Assembly: GCF_019898765.1 (NCBI RefSeq)
Contig: NZ_JAIOKB010000004.1
Coordinates: 310,001-374,000 of the forward strand
Source: Sphingomonas yunnanensis
Lineage (GTDB): Bacteria; Pseudomonadota; Alphaproteobacteria; Sphingomonadales; Sphingomonadaceae
Direction: 5' to 3'
Length of the DNA stretch: 64,000 nt
The position numbers were made by a program, and so were the translations under genes. Positions 30,768 through 40,776 of this stretch are shown here, piece after piece. The notes under the pieces were generated by a model. It did not search any database and was not told the DNA's origin. It saw only the letters and a list, made by a program, of their open reading frames with translations. Position 1 is the first letter of the stretch. Every line of letters starts with the position of its first letter.

Positions 30768-30791
30768 CCACCCCGGCGTCCGCCGGGGTGG
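30768..30791. terminator. Single palindrome between convergent genes, possible bidirectional terminator
   Basis: ACCCCGGCG/CGCCGGGGT around a short loop (30770-30789), placed between the aldolase stop (30748) and the convergent uvsE stop (30812). It is a lone member of the CCCCGGC palindrome family. No T-tract follows, so termination would not be of the classical intrinsic type. Confidence 0.4.
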
Positions 30792-30811
30792 CGATGAGGG
30801 GAGCTGATCCC

Positions 30812-31957
30812 TCACACGTCTCCCTCATCCACGTCCGGCGCTTCATCCGTCGCTGCAGCGCCGCTCTCCAGCGCCGCCTCGTCCGCGGCGAGCGCGTCGG
30901 CGTCGGCCGCGGTGATGCCGAAGCGCGCCGCCACGTCGGGGGCGTAGCGCAGGAGGTCGGGGCGCAGCTTGAGCAGGCTGACGTCCTTGGCCTTGCCCTC
31001 CATCATCACGTCAAACACCAGCCCCTCCGCGGTGCGCATGAAGGTGGCGAACTCGAACGGGTTGGTGAAGTCGGCGTGACCGGTCCACACCGGCGGCCGC
31101 AGCACCGTCTTCACGCGCGCGCCGGCCTTGACCGGCGCTTTGACCAGCTCGCCCTTGCGCACCGTCTTGCCGCTCGCGCGCTGCTTGGCAGTGATCTTCT
31201 GTTTGATCTCCCGCATCTCGGTCCGGGGCGAGGAGAAATGGATCTTCGGCCGCACCCCCTCAGGCCAGGTCGCGAGGAAGCGCTCCAGCGTCTCGCGCAT
31301 GTCCAGCCCCTCGGGATTGAGGCACCAGAAATGCTGATAGTCGAAAATCAGCCGCACGCCGCAGCGCTCGTGGATCCACAGAGCGTCGGCGGCGGAGAAG
31401 CGCAGGTCGTCGTTCTCGAGCACGAGCCGCTGGCGCACATGCTCGGGACAGCGCTCCCAGCCGCGCAGCCAGCGCTCGCGGCTGGCGTCATGGTCGTCGT
31501 AGACGCCGCCGACGTGCGTCACCATCACCGCCTCCTCGTCGAGGCCCATGCGGTCGAGCATCTCGGCCTGCGACGACAGGTCCCAGACCGACTTGGCGGT
31601 GAGCGCGTCGTCGGGGCTGTTGAGCAACACGTATTGGGACGGGTGGAACGACAGGCGGATACCCAGCGAGCGCGCCTTGGTGCCGAAGGCGGCGAGCTCG
31701 GCATCGCTCTCGCGCACCATGTCGTGGAACTGCGGCATGTCCGGGTGCGTGGCATAGGGAGCCAGGTCGGACGAGAGCCGGTACATGTCGAGCCGCTCGC
31801 TGGCGAGATAGTCGAGCACCTTGTCGACCTGCTCGAGCGAGCATCGCAGATGCGGGTTGGCCTGCCAGCGGCGCGTGTCGCCGCTCTTGAGGCCGGGCTT
31901 GCCCATCACCTTGACCGGAAAGCCGAGGCGGAGCGGGTGATCGGAAGGTGTAGGCAT
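30812..31957 (-). CDS. uvsE: UV damage endonuclease UvsE
   Basis: 381 residues. TIM-barrel nuclease of the UVDE family that nicks 5' to UV photoproducts, starting alternative excision repair. Recognisable blocks: LRLGFPVKVMG, DMYRLSSDLAPYATHP, IRLSFHPSQYVLLNSP, MVTHVGGVYDD, RLVLENDDLRF, RLIFDYQHFWC and KIHFSSPRT, holding the His/Glu/Asp metal ligands. The acidic Ala-rich tail (last about 40 residues) is a lineage extension. Its presence close to uvrB gives this genome two UV-repair entries. Confidence 0.93.
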   Translation of the reverse strand: MPTPSDHPLRLGFPVKVMGKPGLKSGDTRRWQANPHLRCSLEQVDKVLDYLASERLDMYRLSSDLAPYATHPDMPQFHDMVRESDAELAAFGTKARSLGIRLSFHPSQYVLLNSPDDALTAKSVWDLSSQAEMLDRMGLDEEAVMVTHVGGVYDDHDASRERWLRGWERCPEHVRQRLVLENDDLRFSAADALWIHERCGVRLIFDYQHFWCLNPEGLDMRETLERFLATWPEGVRPKIHFSSPRTEMREIKQKITAKQRASGKTVRKGELVKAPVKAGARVKTVLRPPVWTGHADFTNPFEFATFMRTAEGLVFDVMMEGKAKDVSLLKLRPDLLRYAPDVAARFGITAADADALAADEAALESGAAATDEAPDVDEGDV

Positions 31958-32199
31958 GGCAAGGTAACGCCGCGAAGAGCGCGAGGGTGCCGCGGCTTCT
32001 CAGGCACTTGCCGGGCAGCGCCGGGTTCGCGTCTCGGCGAGGTTGACGGACACGCCCGCAACGACCAATCGGGCGGCGACCGGCGGACAGCAGGGCTCGC
32101 GGCGCATCGCCGTCGGGTGCGGCGCCGCAACGCGGACGGGACGATGACGATGACGCCTCACCCCTGCCTACTCGTCGCGGACGAGCGGGAGCAACGCGC

Positions 32200-33303
32200 G
32201 TGACCGCGCTGCTGCCCGAGGGGCTGCGCGACCGCCTGCCGCCCGTCGCCGACGCGGCGGCGGCGCTCGAGGCCCGCGTGCTCGGCGCGATCCGCGCGCA
32301 TGGCTATGAGCGGGTCGACCCGCCGCTGGCCGAGTTCGCCGAGGGGCTGGGCTCGCGGCTCAAGGCCGGCGCGCTGCAGGACGCGGTGCGCTTCGTCGAC
32401 CCGGTGTCGCAGCGCACGCTGGCGATCCGGCCGGACCTCACGGCGCAGGTGGCGCGGATCGCGGCGACGCGGATGGGGCATCACCCGCGGCCGGTGCGGC
32501 TGAGCTACGCCGGGGCGGTGCTCAAGCTGCGCGCCAGCCAGCTCGCCCCCGCGCGCGAGACGCGGCAGATCGGTGCCGAATTGTTCGGGCTCGACACCGT
32601 GGCGGCGGCGCAGGAGGTCGTAACTGTCGCGATCGAAGCGGTCGCCGCCGCGGGCGTCGCGCGTCCCTCGATCGACTTCACTTTGCCCGATCTGGTCGAC
32701 ACGCTCGCGGCGGGCGCGCTACCGGTCGCGTCCGAGAGGCTCGACGCGCTGCGCCAGCGGCTCGACGCGAAGGACGCGGGCGCGGTCGCCGAGCTCGCGC
32801 CCGATTATCTCCCGCTGGTTTCCGCGGCCGGGCCGTTCGATCAGGCGCTGGCGCGGCTGCGCGAGTTCGACCGCGACGGCGCGCTGGGATCACGGCTCGA
32901 CGCGCTCGCCGCGATCGCGCGTGCGGTGGACGGGCGCGCGGTGCTGACGCTCGACCCGACCGAGCGGCACGGCTTCGAATATCAGAGCTGGCTCGGCTTC
33001 TCGCTCTTCACCGGCACCTCGGCGGCGGAGGTCGGCCGCGGCGGCACCTACACGGTGGTGCATGAGGGCGGCGCGGAGGAGGCGGCAACCGGCTTCTCGC
33101 TGTTCGCGGACCGGCTGATCGGCGACCAGCCCGCGGGCGAGCGCCGCCGGCTGTTTCTGCCGTTCGGCACGCCGCCGGCGGAGGGTGCGGCGATGCGGGC
33201 GCAGGGTTGGGTCACCGTCGCGGCGCTGGAGCCGGGCGACACGCCCGAGGCGCAGGTCTGCACCCACCTCTACGCCGAGCGCGCGGCGCGGCCGCTCGAC
33301 TGA
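32200..33303 (+). CDS. hisZ: ATP phosphoribosyltransferase regulatory subunit HisZ
   Basis: 367 residues, GTG start with GGGAG upstream. Histidyl-tRNA synthetase-like protein that activates the short-form HisG in histidine biosynthesis. HisRS-type motifs without the catalytic set: LPEGLRDRLPP, the motif 2 region TLAIRPDLTAQVARI and a degenerate RQIGAELFG block, then GRGGTYTVV. hisG is not adjacent in the window. A 20-codon frame (32144-32203) ends overlapping this start. Confidence 0.88.
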   Translation: MTALLPEGLRDRLPPVADAAAALEARVLGAIRAHGYERVDPPLAEFAEGLGSRLKAGALQDAVRFVDPVSQRTLAIRPDLTAQVARIAATRMGHHPRPVRLSYAGAVLKLRASQLAPARETRQIGAELFGLDTVAAAQEVVTVAIEAVAAAGVARPSIDFTLPDLVDTLAAGALPVASERLDALRQRLDAKDAGAVAELAPDYLPLVSAAGPFDQALARLREFDRDGALGSRLDALAAIARAVDGRAVLTLDPTERHGFEYQSWLGFSLFTGTSAAEVGRGGTYTVVHEGGAEEAATGFSLFADRLIGDQPAGERRRLFLPFGTPPAEGAAMRAQGWVTVAALEPGDTPEAQVCTHLYAERAARPLD

Positions 33304-33325
33304 GCGCCGCGCCCGCCGCGGCGGC

Positions 33326-35014
33326 TCATTGTGTCGCCATCGGGCCCTTGAACAACAGGCCGAAATAATCGCCCTTGTTCCAGCGCGGCCGGTCGGCGGC
33401 GTCGGCAATCTCGCGCGCGATGCGGTAATTGGCGTCGACGAAGCGGACCCCCTGGTCCCACAGGATCGGCTGCGACAGATCGTCGCACGGCTTGTGGTAG
33501 CAATTGCCCATGAAGTCGGCGACCGCGGCCTTGCCCGGCCCCTTCTGCCCCGGCCACAGGAAGACCGAGGGCACGCCCTTCTGCACGAAGCGGAAATGGT
33601 CCGAGCGGACGAAGATCGCCTCCTCCGGCATCGGATCCGGCGAGAGGCCGACGCCGATCGCGCCGACCGCGCGCGCGATGATCGGTCCGAGCGACGAACG
33701 GTCGCCGCCGAACGCCACCATGTCCTCGAACTTATAGGTCAGGATCGGCATGTCGAGGTTCACGTCGGCGACGATGTCGGCGATCGGCACGGTCGGGTGA
33801 TTGGTGAAATAGTCGCTGCCGACGAGCCCCTTCTCCTCGGCCGTCACGGCGAGGAACAGCACCGATCGCTTCGGCGGCGGCGCCTGCTTGAAGCGCTTGG
33901 CGGCCTCGATCAGGCTGGCGATGCCGATCGCGTCGTCGAGCGCGCCGTTGTAGATCGTGTCGCCCTTCACCGCCTTGCCGACGCCGACGTGATCGAGGTG
34001 CGCGGACAGCACCACGGTCTCGCGTCCGACGCTCGGATCGGTGCCGGGAATCATGCCGATGACGTTGCTGCTCGGCAGCGAGCGAAAGCCGGTCGCGCTC
34101 TGAACGGTGAGCGTGCCGGCGGCCGTGATCGGGCGTGCGCGCAGCACCTTCTTCTTCGCCGCCCGCGCCATCGTCGCCCAGTCGCGCCCGAAGAGCTTAG
34201 CCGCGCCGGCGGGGGACAACGTGCCGAGCAGCGGGACCGAGGGCGAGGCAGTGCTGCCGGTGCCGTCGGGCAGCGCCCAGGTCACGCGCTCCGAGTCATA
34301 GCCCTTTTTTACCGCGTCGAACCCCGGCGCCCCGCGCCCGGGCGAGCGCAGGTCGGCGATCGCGACCGCTCCCACTGCGCCGTGCGCCGCCGCGGCGGCG
34401 AGCCGCGCGGGTGCACCGCTCAGCGTCGCCGCCACCTCGCTGGGCAGCCCGGCGGGCACCCCGCCGACATAGGCGACGATCTTGCCGCGCACGTCGGCGC
34501 CCGCGTAATCGTCGATGCCATAGGCGCTCGCCGACAGGCCGTAGCCGACATAGACCAATGGTGCGGACACGCGCGTCTGCTTGGCGGCGGGATTGGCGGT
34601 GGGCACGTAGTCGGTGCCAAACGCCAGCGTCTGCGGCCCGCCGGCCGCCGGCGCCCAGTTGAACGCGCCGCGGTCCGCGATCTTGTAGGCAGTCAACGGG
34701 ACCTTCTGCAGGTAGCCGCCGTCGTCACCCATCGGCTTGAGTCCGGCGGCGTAGAATTGCGCGGCGACATATTGCGCGGCGATGTCGTACTCGCCGCTGC
34801 CGGCCTCGCGCCCGCGCATCGCGTCCGAGGCGAGGAACATCACGTGCGCCTTCATCGCCGCCTGTTCGGCCGGCAGCGATGCGGTGAGCGCGGCGTTGCG
34901 CGCGTTCGGCGTGGGCGTCGGGGCCGGGGCGGGGGTCTGGGCGGGCGCGGACGTCTGGGCGGTGGCGACGGTGGCGCAGGCGATCAGCAGCGGAGTGACG
35001 ATACGACGATACAT
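33326..35014 (-). CDS. Secreted M28 family metallopeptidase with PA domain
   Basis: 562 residues with a signal peptide (MYRRIVTPLLIACATVATAQ) and a Pro/Thr/Ala-rich linker. A protease-associated insert spans about residues 120-250. The zinc peptidase core carries VLSAHLDHVGVG, NGALDDAIGIAS, TAEEKGLVGSDYF, NLDMP and a late SDHFRFVQKGVPS, covering the five metal ligands and the general-base Glu. Probably an exported aminopeptidase. Convergent with hisZ and divergent from pepN. Confidence 0.9.
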   Translation of the reverse strand: MYRRIVTPLLIACATVATAQTSAPAQTPAPAPTPTPNARNAALTASLPAEQAAMKAHVMFLASDAMRGREAGSGEYDIAAQYVAAQFYAAGLKPMGDDGGYLQKVPLTAYKIADRGAFNWAPAAGGPQTLAFGTDYVPTANPAAKQTRVSAPLVYVGYGLSASAYGIDDYAGADVRGKIVAYVGGVPAGLPSEVAATLSGAPARLAAAAAHGAVGAVAIADLRSPGRGAPGFDAVKKGYDSERVTWALPDGTGSTASPSVPLLGTLSPAGAAKLFGRDWATMARAAKKKVLRARPITAAGTLTVQSATGFRSLPSSNVIGMIPGTDPSVGRETVVLSAHLDHVGVGKAVKGDTIYNGALDDAIGIASLIEAAKRFKQAPPPKRSVLFLAVTAEEKGLVGSDYFTNHPTVPIADIVADVNLDMPILTYKFEDMVAFGGDRSSLGPIIARAVGAIGVGLSPDPMPEEAIFVRSDHFRFVQKGVPSVFLWPGQKGPGKAAVADFMGNCYHKPCDDLSQPILWDQGVRFVDANYRIAREIADAADRPRWNKGDYFGLLFKGPMATQ

Positions 35015-35150
35015 CGGCGACCTTCGGCAATTGGAAGGAATCGCCGTAGCTTAGCTTTTCACGTCGCGCACCTGCCGAATGGCTCGGTGGGGCGGCGGCG
35101 TACGCCGCTTTCCCGTGGAACCAACGCGCTGCGCGTTTATAGTCAAGGCC

Positions 35151-37745
35151 ATGGACGCACGCCTCAACGCCGCCGCACCCCTGGTCACCTATCGCCGCGA
35201 CTATCAGGCGCCCGCCTGGCTCGTGCCCGAGGTCGCGCTCGATTTCGCACTCGACCCTACGCTCACCCGCGTTCGAGCCCGGCTCAACGTGCAGCGCAAC
35301 GGCACGCACGACCTGCCGCTGCGGCTCGACGGCGCGGGGCAGGTGCCGCTCGCCGTGACGGTGGACGGCGCACCCCTCCAGGACTGGACGATCGAGGGCG
35401 AGCAGCTCGTCGTGCCGCTCTCCGGCGACCGCCACGTGATCGAGACCGAGGTCGAGATCGCGCCCGACCGCAACACCCAGCTCATGGGTCTCTATGCCTC
35501 GGGCGGGATCCTGTGCACCCAGTGCGAGGCCGAGGGTTTCCGCCGCATCACCTATTTCCCCGATCGCCCGGACGTGCTTGCCACCTATCGCGTCCGGATG
35601 AGCGCAGACCGGGGCCGCTTCCCCGTGCTGCTCGCCAACGGCGACCCGGTCCAGCAGGGCGAGGGCGAGAATGGGACGCACTGGGCCGAGTGGCACGACC
35701 CCTATCCCAAGCCCTCCTATCTCTTCGCGCTGGTAGCGGGTGATCTCGCGGTCAACCGCGACATCTTCACCACGCGTTCGGGGCGCGAGGTGGCCCTCGG
35801 CATCTGGGTCCGCGCCGCCGATCTGCCTAAGACCGCGCACGCGCTCGACGCGCTCAAGCTCTCGATGGCCTGGGACGAGCGAGTCTACGGCCGCGAATAC
35901 GATCTCGACGTGTTCAACATCGTCGCGGTGGACGATTTCAACTTCGGCGCCATGGAGAACAAGGGGCTGAATATCTTCAACAGCCGGTACATCCTCGCCG
36001 ATCCCGATACTGCGACCGACTATGACTATGACGCCATTGCCGCGGTAGTGGCACACGAATATTTCCACAATTGGTCGGGCAATCGCGTCACCTGCCGCGA
36101 CTGGTTCCAGCTGAGCCTCAAGGAAGGCTTCACCGTCTACCGCGACCAGTCGTTCAGCGCCGACCAGGGCTCCGCCGCGGTCAAGCGGATCGAGGACGTG
36201 CGCGGCCTGCGCGCGGCGCAGTTTCCCGAGGATGCCGGTCCGCTCGCCCATCCGGTGCGCCCCGAGAGCTATATCGAGATCAGCAATTTCTACACCGCCA
36301 CCATCTACAACAAGGGTGCCGAACTGATCCGCATGCTGGCGACGATGCTCGGCGACGCTGCCTTTCGCGCCGGCGCCGATCTGTATTTCGACCGCCACGA
36401 CGGCACCGCCGCCACCTGCGAGGATTTCGTCCGCTGCATGGAGGAGGCGAGCGGCGCTGACCTGGCGCAGTTTCGCCTGTGGTACAGCCAGGCGGGCACG
36501 CCGCGCGTCTCTGCCACGGTCGAGCACGAACCCGGCAGCGGCCGAGCGCTGCTCCACCTCGCGCAGAAGGTGCCCGACACGCCCGGCCAGAGCGGCAAAG
36601 TGCCGCAGGTGCTGCCGTTGCGGGTACGCCTGTTCGGCAGCGCCACCGGCCAGGCGCTCGGCGCGGAGCAGTTGGTGGTGCTGCGCGACGGGGCGGAGAG
36701 CATCGCCTTCGAGGAGGTGGCCGAGCGACCGATCGTGTCGCTCAACCGCGGTTTCTCCGCGCCGGTGATCGTCGAGAGTGACCGTACCGCCGCCGACCTC
36801 GCCTTTCTCGCGCGCCACGACGATGATTCGTTCGCGCGCTATGAGGCGATGCAGCAGCTCATGCTCGACACGTTGGTGGCGGCCACCGTCGAGGGTGAGG
36901 CCGACAATCGCGCTGTGGTCGAGGCGGTGGCGGACACGCTCGACGATCCGGCGCTCGATCGCGCCTTCGTCGCCGAGGCGGTGCTGCTACCGTCGGAGAA
37001 TTTCATCGGCGACCAGCTCGCCACGGTAGACCCGGAGGCGGTCTTCGCCGCGCGCGAGGCGCTGCGGCGCGCGCTCGCGCGTGCGCTCGACCAGCGTTGG
37101 CGCGCCGCCTGCGACCCGGCCGAGCGCGCGCCCTACGCCTACACGCCGGCAGCGAAAGGCGTGCGGCGGCTGCGCAACGTCGCGCTCCACTACCTCCAAG
37201 CGGGCGGCGCGGCGGATGCGCCGGCGCTGGCCTGGGCGCAGTTCGAAGCAGCGGATAATATGACCGATCGGCAGGGCGCGCTCACCGCGCTGGCGAGCGG
37301 CTATTCCGACGAGCGCGACGCCGCACTCGCGGCCTTCTACGCGCGCTACGCGGACAATCCGCTCGTGCTCGACAAATGGTTCCAGACGCAGGCGCTGTCC
37401 TCGCGCGACGATACGCCCGCGCTGGTCGTCGAGCTGGCGCGCCACCCTGATTTCTCGCTGGCGAACCCGAATCGCGCGCGCGCGCTGATCGGCGCATTCG
37501 CGGTCAACCAGCGGGCCTTTCACGTCACCGGGGGCGCCGGCTATCGATGGCTGACAGACCAGTTGCTCGCCCTCGACCCGCTCAACCCGCAGACCTCGGC
37601 CCGGCTACTACCGCCGCTCGGTCGCTGGCGCCGCTTCGACCCGACGCGCGCGGCGCTGATGCGCGCCGAGCTGGAGCGGATCGTCGCGACGCCGGGGATC
37701 AGCAAGGACCTGTTCGAGCAGGCGTCGAAGAGTCTGGAAGGATAG
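35151..37745 (+). CDS. pepN: Aminopeptidase N (M1 family)
   Basis: 864 residues. Zinc exopeptidase removing N-terminal residues from peptides. GAMENKGLNIFN (substrate N-terminus binding) and the zinc site HEYFHNW with the second glutamate in LKEGFTVYRDQ are intact; the Asp/Phe-rich N-terminal beta domain and the long helical C-terminal domain match the E. coli PepN subtype. Start ATG 35151 (MDARLNAAAPLVTYRRDY) is preferred over an in-frame start 24 codons upstream. No signal peptide, so cytoplasmic. Confidence 0.95.
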   Translation: MDARLNAAAPLVTYRRDYQAPAWLVPEVALDFALDPTLTRVRARLNVQRNGTHDLPLRLDGAGQVPLAVTVDGAPLQDWTIEGEQLVVPLSGDRHVIETEVEIAPDRNTQLMGLYASGGILCTQCEAEGFRRITYFPDRPDVLATYRVRMSADRGRFPVLLANGDPVQQGEGENGTHWAEWHDPYPKPSYLFALVAGDLAVNRDIFTTRSGREVALGIWVRAADLPKTAHALDALKLSMAWDERVYGREYDLDVFNIVAVDDFNFGAMENKGLNIFNSRYILADPDTATDYDYDAIAAVVAHEYFHNWSGNRVTCRDWFQLSLKEGFTVYRDQSFSADQGSAAVKRIEDVRGLRAAQFPEDAGPLAHPVRPESYIEISNFYTATIYNKGAELIRMLATMLGDAAFRAGADLYFDRHDGTAATCEDFVRCMEEASGADLAQFRLWYSQAGTPRVSATVEHEPGSGRALLHLAQKVPDTPGQSGKVPQVLPLRVRLFGSATGQALGAEQLVVLRDGAESIAFEEVAERPIVSLNRGFSAPVIVESDRTAADLAFLARHDDDSFARYEAMQQLMLDTLVAATVEGEADNRAVVEAVADTLDDPALDRAFVAEAVLLPSENFIGDQLATVDPEAVFAAREALRRALARALDQRWRAACDPAERAPYAYTPAAKGVRRLRNVALHYLQAGGAADAPALAWAQFEAADNMTDRQGALTALASGYSDERDAALAAFYARYADNPLVLDKWFQTQALSSRDDTPALVVELARHPDFSLANPNRARALIGAFAVNQRAFHVTGGAGYRWLTDQLLALDPLNPQTSARLLPPLGRWRRFDPTRAALMRAELERIVATPGISKDLFEQASKSLEG

Positions 37746-37820
37746 GTGTCGCCGCCGACCGCTTGAGAGCCGTGATCGAAGTGAGGTGCGGTCGGATTAT
37801 GTAGCCACGTCGTATCTCAA

Positions 37821-37856
37821 CCAACGTCATCCCCGCCTGCGCGGGGATGACGTTGG
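37821..37856. terminator. Perfect 16-bp palindrome between convergent pepN and ppc
   Basis: CCAACGTCATCCCCGC (37821-37836), loop CTGC, then its exact reverse complement (37841-37856). It lies between the pepN stop (37745) and the ppc stop (37910), so it could end transcription from both sides. No T-run follows. Its core CATCCCCGC/GCGGGGATG resembles the other intergenic palindromes. Confidence 0.5.
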
Positions 37857-37909
37857 GTCGCGGGCATGACGGGGGCAAGCAGCTAGCGACAGGAACGACG
37901 CGCCGCTCC

Positions 37910-40591
37910 TCACCCCGAGTTGCGCAGCGCCGTCGCGATCGCGTTGATCGACAGCAGGATGCCTTGGCGCACGCGCTCGTCGGCCTCGCCCGCACGGTGG
38001 CGCTTCATCAGCTCGATCTGGAGCAGGTTGAGCGGCTCGATATAGGGGAGACGCAGCCGGATCGAGGCGTCGAGCGCGGGGTGCTTCTCGAGCAGGTGCG
38101 ACTGGTCGGTGACGTCGAGCAGCCCGTCATGCGTCTGTCGCCAGCCGTCGCGGATCCGTCCGAACACCGTGTCTCGCAGGCCCGGATCCTCGACCAGCCC
38201 GGCGTAACGCTCGGCGATCCCCATGTCCGACTTAGCGAGCACCATCTCCATGTTGGCCAGCGTCGCGGCGAACAACGGCCAGCCCTGCGCCATGTCGCGC
38301 AGCAGCGCGCGGTCCTCGAAGGCGGCGATCGCCTGGCCGACGCCGTACCAGCCCGGCAGCATCACACGCGCCTGCGCCCAGCTGAATACCCAGGGGATGG
38401 CGCGCAGGTCCTCGATCGCGTCCGACTGCTTGCGGCTGGCCGGTCGACTGCCGATCTTGAGTCCGGCGATCTCGGCGATCGGCGTCATCTGGCGGAAGAA
38501 GGTGCGGAATCCCTCCGTCTCGTAGACCAGCCCGCGATAGGCACGGAAGGCGGCGTCGGAGAGCCGGTCCATCGCCGCGGCGAAACTGGCATTGTCGCTG
38601 TTCGACAGCTGTTCGGGCTCGAGGCTGGCGAGCAAGGTCGCCGAGGCCATCGCCTCCAGGTTGGTCGTGGCGCTCTCGCGTGTGCCGTATTTGCCCGCGA
38701 TCACCTCGCCCTGCTCGGTGATGCGGATGCGGCCCTGTACCGTGCCCGCGGGCTGCGCGCGGATCGCGGCGAAGCTGGATCCGCCGCCGCGCCCGACCGC
38801 GCCGCCGCGGCCGTGGAAGAGCTGCATGCCCACTCCGGCGGCGTCGAACACCGGCTTCAGCGCGGTCGAGGCGCGTGAGAGCTGCCACGTCGAGGTGAGA
38901 TAGCCGCCGTCCTTGTTGCTGTCGGAATAGCCGATCATCACTTCCTGGTGGCCGCGCGCGCGTGCGATGTCGCGCACCTCGGGGATGGCGAACCACTCGG
39001 TCATGATCGCCGGCGCCGCCTCGAGGTCCTCGATCGTCTCGAACAGCGGCACCGCCATCACCGCCGCGCTGGCGGCCGCGTCGCCGGTCGCGGGGCGGTA
39101 CAGGCCGACTTCCTTGAGCAGCAGGTGGACCTCAAGCAGATCTGACACCGACTTCGTCATCGAGACGATATATTGGCGGATACAAGCCGTACCATAGTTG
39201 GCATGCGCCTCGGCGGCGGCCTGGACGATCGCCAGCTCGGACGCGGTCTCGTCCGAGAAAGCCGTGAAGCGGCTTGTCAGCGGGCGCGGCGTCGCCAGCT
39301 CCTGGCGCAGCAGCATCACGCGCGCGTCCTCGTCAAGCGCGGTGTAATCGGCGCAGACGCCGGCACCGCGCAGCATCTCGGCGACGACCTTCTCGTGCAC
39401 CGCGCTGTTCTGGCGCAGGTCGAGTGTGGCGAGATGGAAGCCGAACACCTCCACCGCGCGGATCAGCCGCCCGATCGCGCCGCCGGTGCCGAGCAGGCCG
39501 GCCCCCTCGGCCGAGAGTGGGCGCGCGATCGTCTTGAGGTCGGCGCGCAACGCGGCGGGGTCGGGATAGGGTTCGCCGCGCAGCGTGCCGGGGCGCGGCG
39601 CGGGCTCGCCGGTGAGCTTCTGGTAGGTCGCCGCGGTGCGAGCGTAGATGCCGCTGATGGCACGGCGATAGGGCTCGTCGCTGCGCGTCTCCGACGTGTC
39701 GCCGCTCGCCTCGGCCAGCGCGAGCACGCCCTCGTCGACCGCGCCGTGATCGGAGGAGATCGACAGCTCGGCGCCCATCGCGTGGAGCTGGTCGAGATAA
39801 TAGCCCAGCACCGCGCGCGAGGCGCGGGCGAGCGCGGCGCGCAGGCTGTCCGCGGTGACGAAGGGGTTGCCGTCTCGGTCGCCGCCGATCCAGCTGCCCG
39901 GGCGCAGGAAGGCGGGCACGCGCGCGCCGAGCGCGCGATCCCAGCGCTGGTAGAGCGCGGGGATCACCGGCAGGAACACGTCGCGCAGGTAGCTGAGCGC
40001 GGTCTCCACCTCGTCGGTGACGTACAGCCGCTCGCGCCGCAGCACGCGGGTCTGCCACAACAGCGCGACCTGGCGCACGATCGCCTCGTCGACCTGGTCC
40101 CCTTCGGGCGTGGTGTCGGTCCCGCGATCGCGCAGCGCCATCAGCTGCGCGATGCGGTTGCGGTGATCGATCATGCTTTTGCGCCGCACCTCGGTGGGGT
40201 GAGCGGTGAGCACGGGCGCGATCAGCGCGCGCTCGAGCAGCGCCAGCACCTGGTCGCGGTCGACCCCGGCCTCGGCCAGTCGGCCGAGCGCGGCGGCGAC
40301 GTCGGCGCCCTCCTCGGCGGCGATCCCCTGGCGATCCTCGGCGAGATTGGCGAGCATCGAGAAGAGCATGAAGCCGCGCACGAAATCGAGCGTCTCGTCG
40401 AGGTCGAGCGCGCCGAGGCCCACATCGGGCGAGCCCTGGCCGTTGCCGCGGTGGCGCTCGACCGAGGCGGAGCGGATCGCCTCGGTGCGCTCGTAGAGCG
40501 TCTCGCCCCCGTAAGCGCGGATAACGTCGCCCAGCACGCGGCCGAGATAGCGGACATCGGGATTGTTGGTGATCGGGGGGAGTGTGGCCAT
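37910..40591 (-). CDS. ppc: Phosphoenolpyruvate carboxylase
   Basis: 893 residues. Anaplerotic carboxylation of PEP to oxaloacetate, feeding the TCA cycle. Catalytic motifs: LTAHPTEVRRKSM with the active-site histidine (near residue 153), GYSDSNKDGGYLTS with the lysine, and FHGRGGAVGRGGG. The C-terminus ends NSG, where most enzymes have NTG. Start ATG 40591. Flanked by palindromic repeats on both sides. Confidence 0.95.
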   Translation of the reverse strand: MATLPPITNNPDVRYLGRVLGDVIRAYGGETLYERTEAIRSASVERHRGNGQGSPDVGLGALDLDETLDFVRGFMLFSMLANLAEDRQGIAAEEGADVAAALGRLAEAGVDRDQVLALLERALIAPVLTAHPTEVRRKSMIDHRNRIAQLMALRDRGTDTTPEGDQVDEAIVRQVALLWQTRVLRRERLYVTDEVETALSYLRDVFLPVIPALYQRWDRALGARVPAFLRPGSWIGGDRDGNPFVTADSLRAALARASRAVLGYYLDQLHAMGAELSISSDHGAVDEGVLALAEASGDTSETRSDEPYRRAISGIYARTAATYQKLTGEPAPRPGTLRGEPYPDPAALRADLKTIARPLSAEGAGLLGTGGAIGRLIRAVEVFGFHLATLDLRQNSAVHEKVVAEMLRGAGVCADYTALDEDARVMLLRQELATPRPLTSRFTAFSDETASELAIVQAAAEAHANYGTACIRQYIVSMTKSVSDLLEVHLLLKEVGLYRPATGDAAASAAVMAVPLFETIEDLEAAPAIMTEWFAIPEVRDIARARGHQEVMIGYSDSNKDGGYLTSTWQLSRASTALKPVFDAAGVGMQLFHGRGGAVGRGGGSSFAAIRAQPAGTVQGRIRITEQGEVIAGKYGTRESATTNLEAMASATLLASLEPEQLSNSDNASFAAAMDRLSDAAFRAYRGLVYETEGFRTFFRQMTPIAEIAGLKIGSRPASRKQSDAIEDLRAIPWVFSWAQARVMLPGWYGVGQAIAAFEDRALLRDMAQGWPLFAATLANMEMVLAKSDMGIAERYAGLVEDPGLRDTVFGRIRDGWRQTHDGLLDVTDQSHLLEKHPALDASIRLRLPYIEPLNLLQIELMKRHRAGEADERVRQGILLSINAIATALRNSG

Positions 40592-40682
40592 GCCGCGATG
40601 CTGCGTCGCGGCAGGCGCGGGGTCAACCGGTTAGGACTGATTAGGGGAAGGTGCGGGGGCGGCCGCGGTTATCCGCCCCCTC

Positions 40683-40776
40683 GTCATCCCGGTCTTGGTC
40701 CGGGATCCACCATCCACTTGTTAACAGGCCGCTGATTGCGCGGCGCCGTGACTCCCGGAACAAGTCCGGGGTGACG
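40683..40776. repeat. Inverted palindrome pair between cpaF and ppc
   Basis: A left unit at 40683-40709 (TCATCCCGG, loop, CCGGGATCC) faces a right unit at 40749-40776 (ACTCCCGGA, loop, TCCGGGGTGA). The 40-bp spacer includes TTAACAGG. Oriented as in the other pairs. The A-rich stretch at 40777-40786, read leftward as a T-run, lies between this element and the cpaF stop at 40822. Confidence 0.7.

Noticed and set aside
32144..32203. Histidine attenuator leader peptide for hisZ
   Set aside because: The frame has a single histidine codon and no alternating hairpins or terminator were recognised; kept only as a low-interest overlapping frame.
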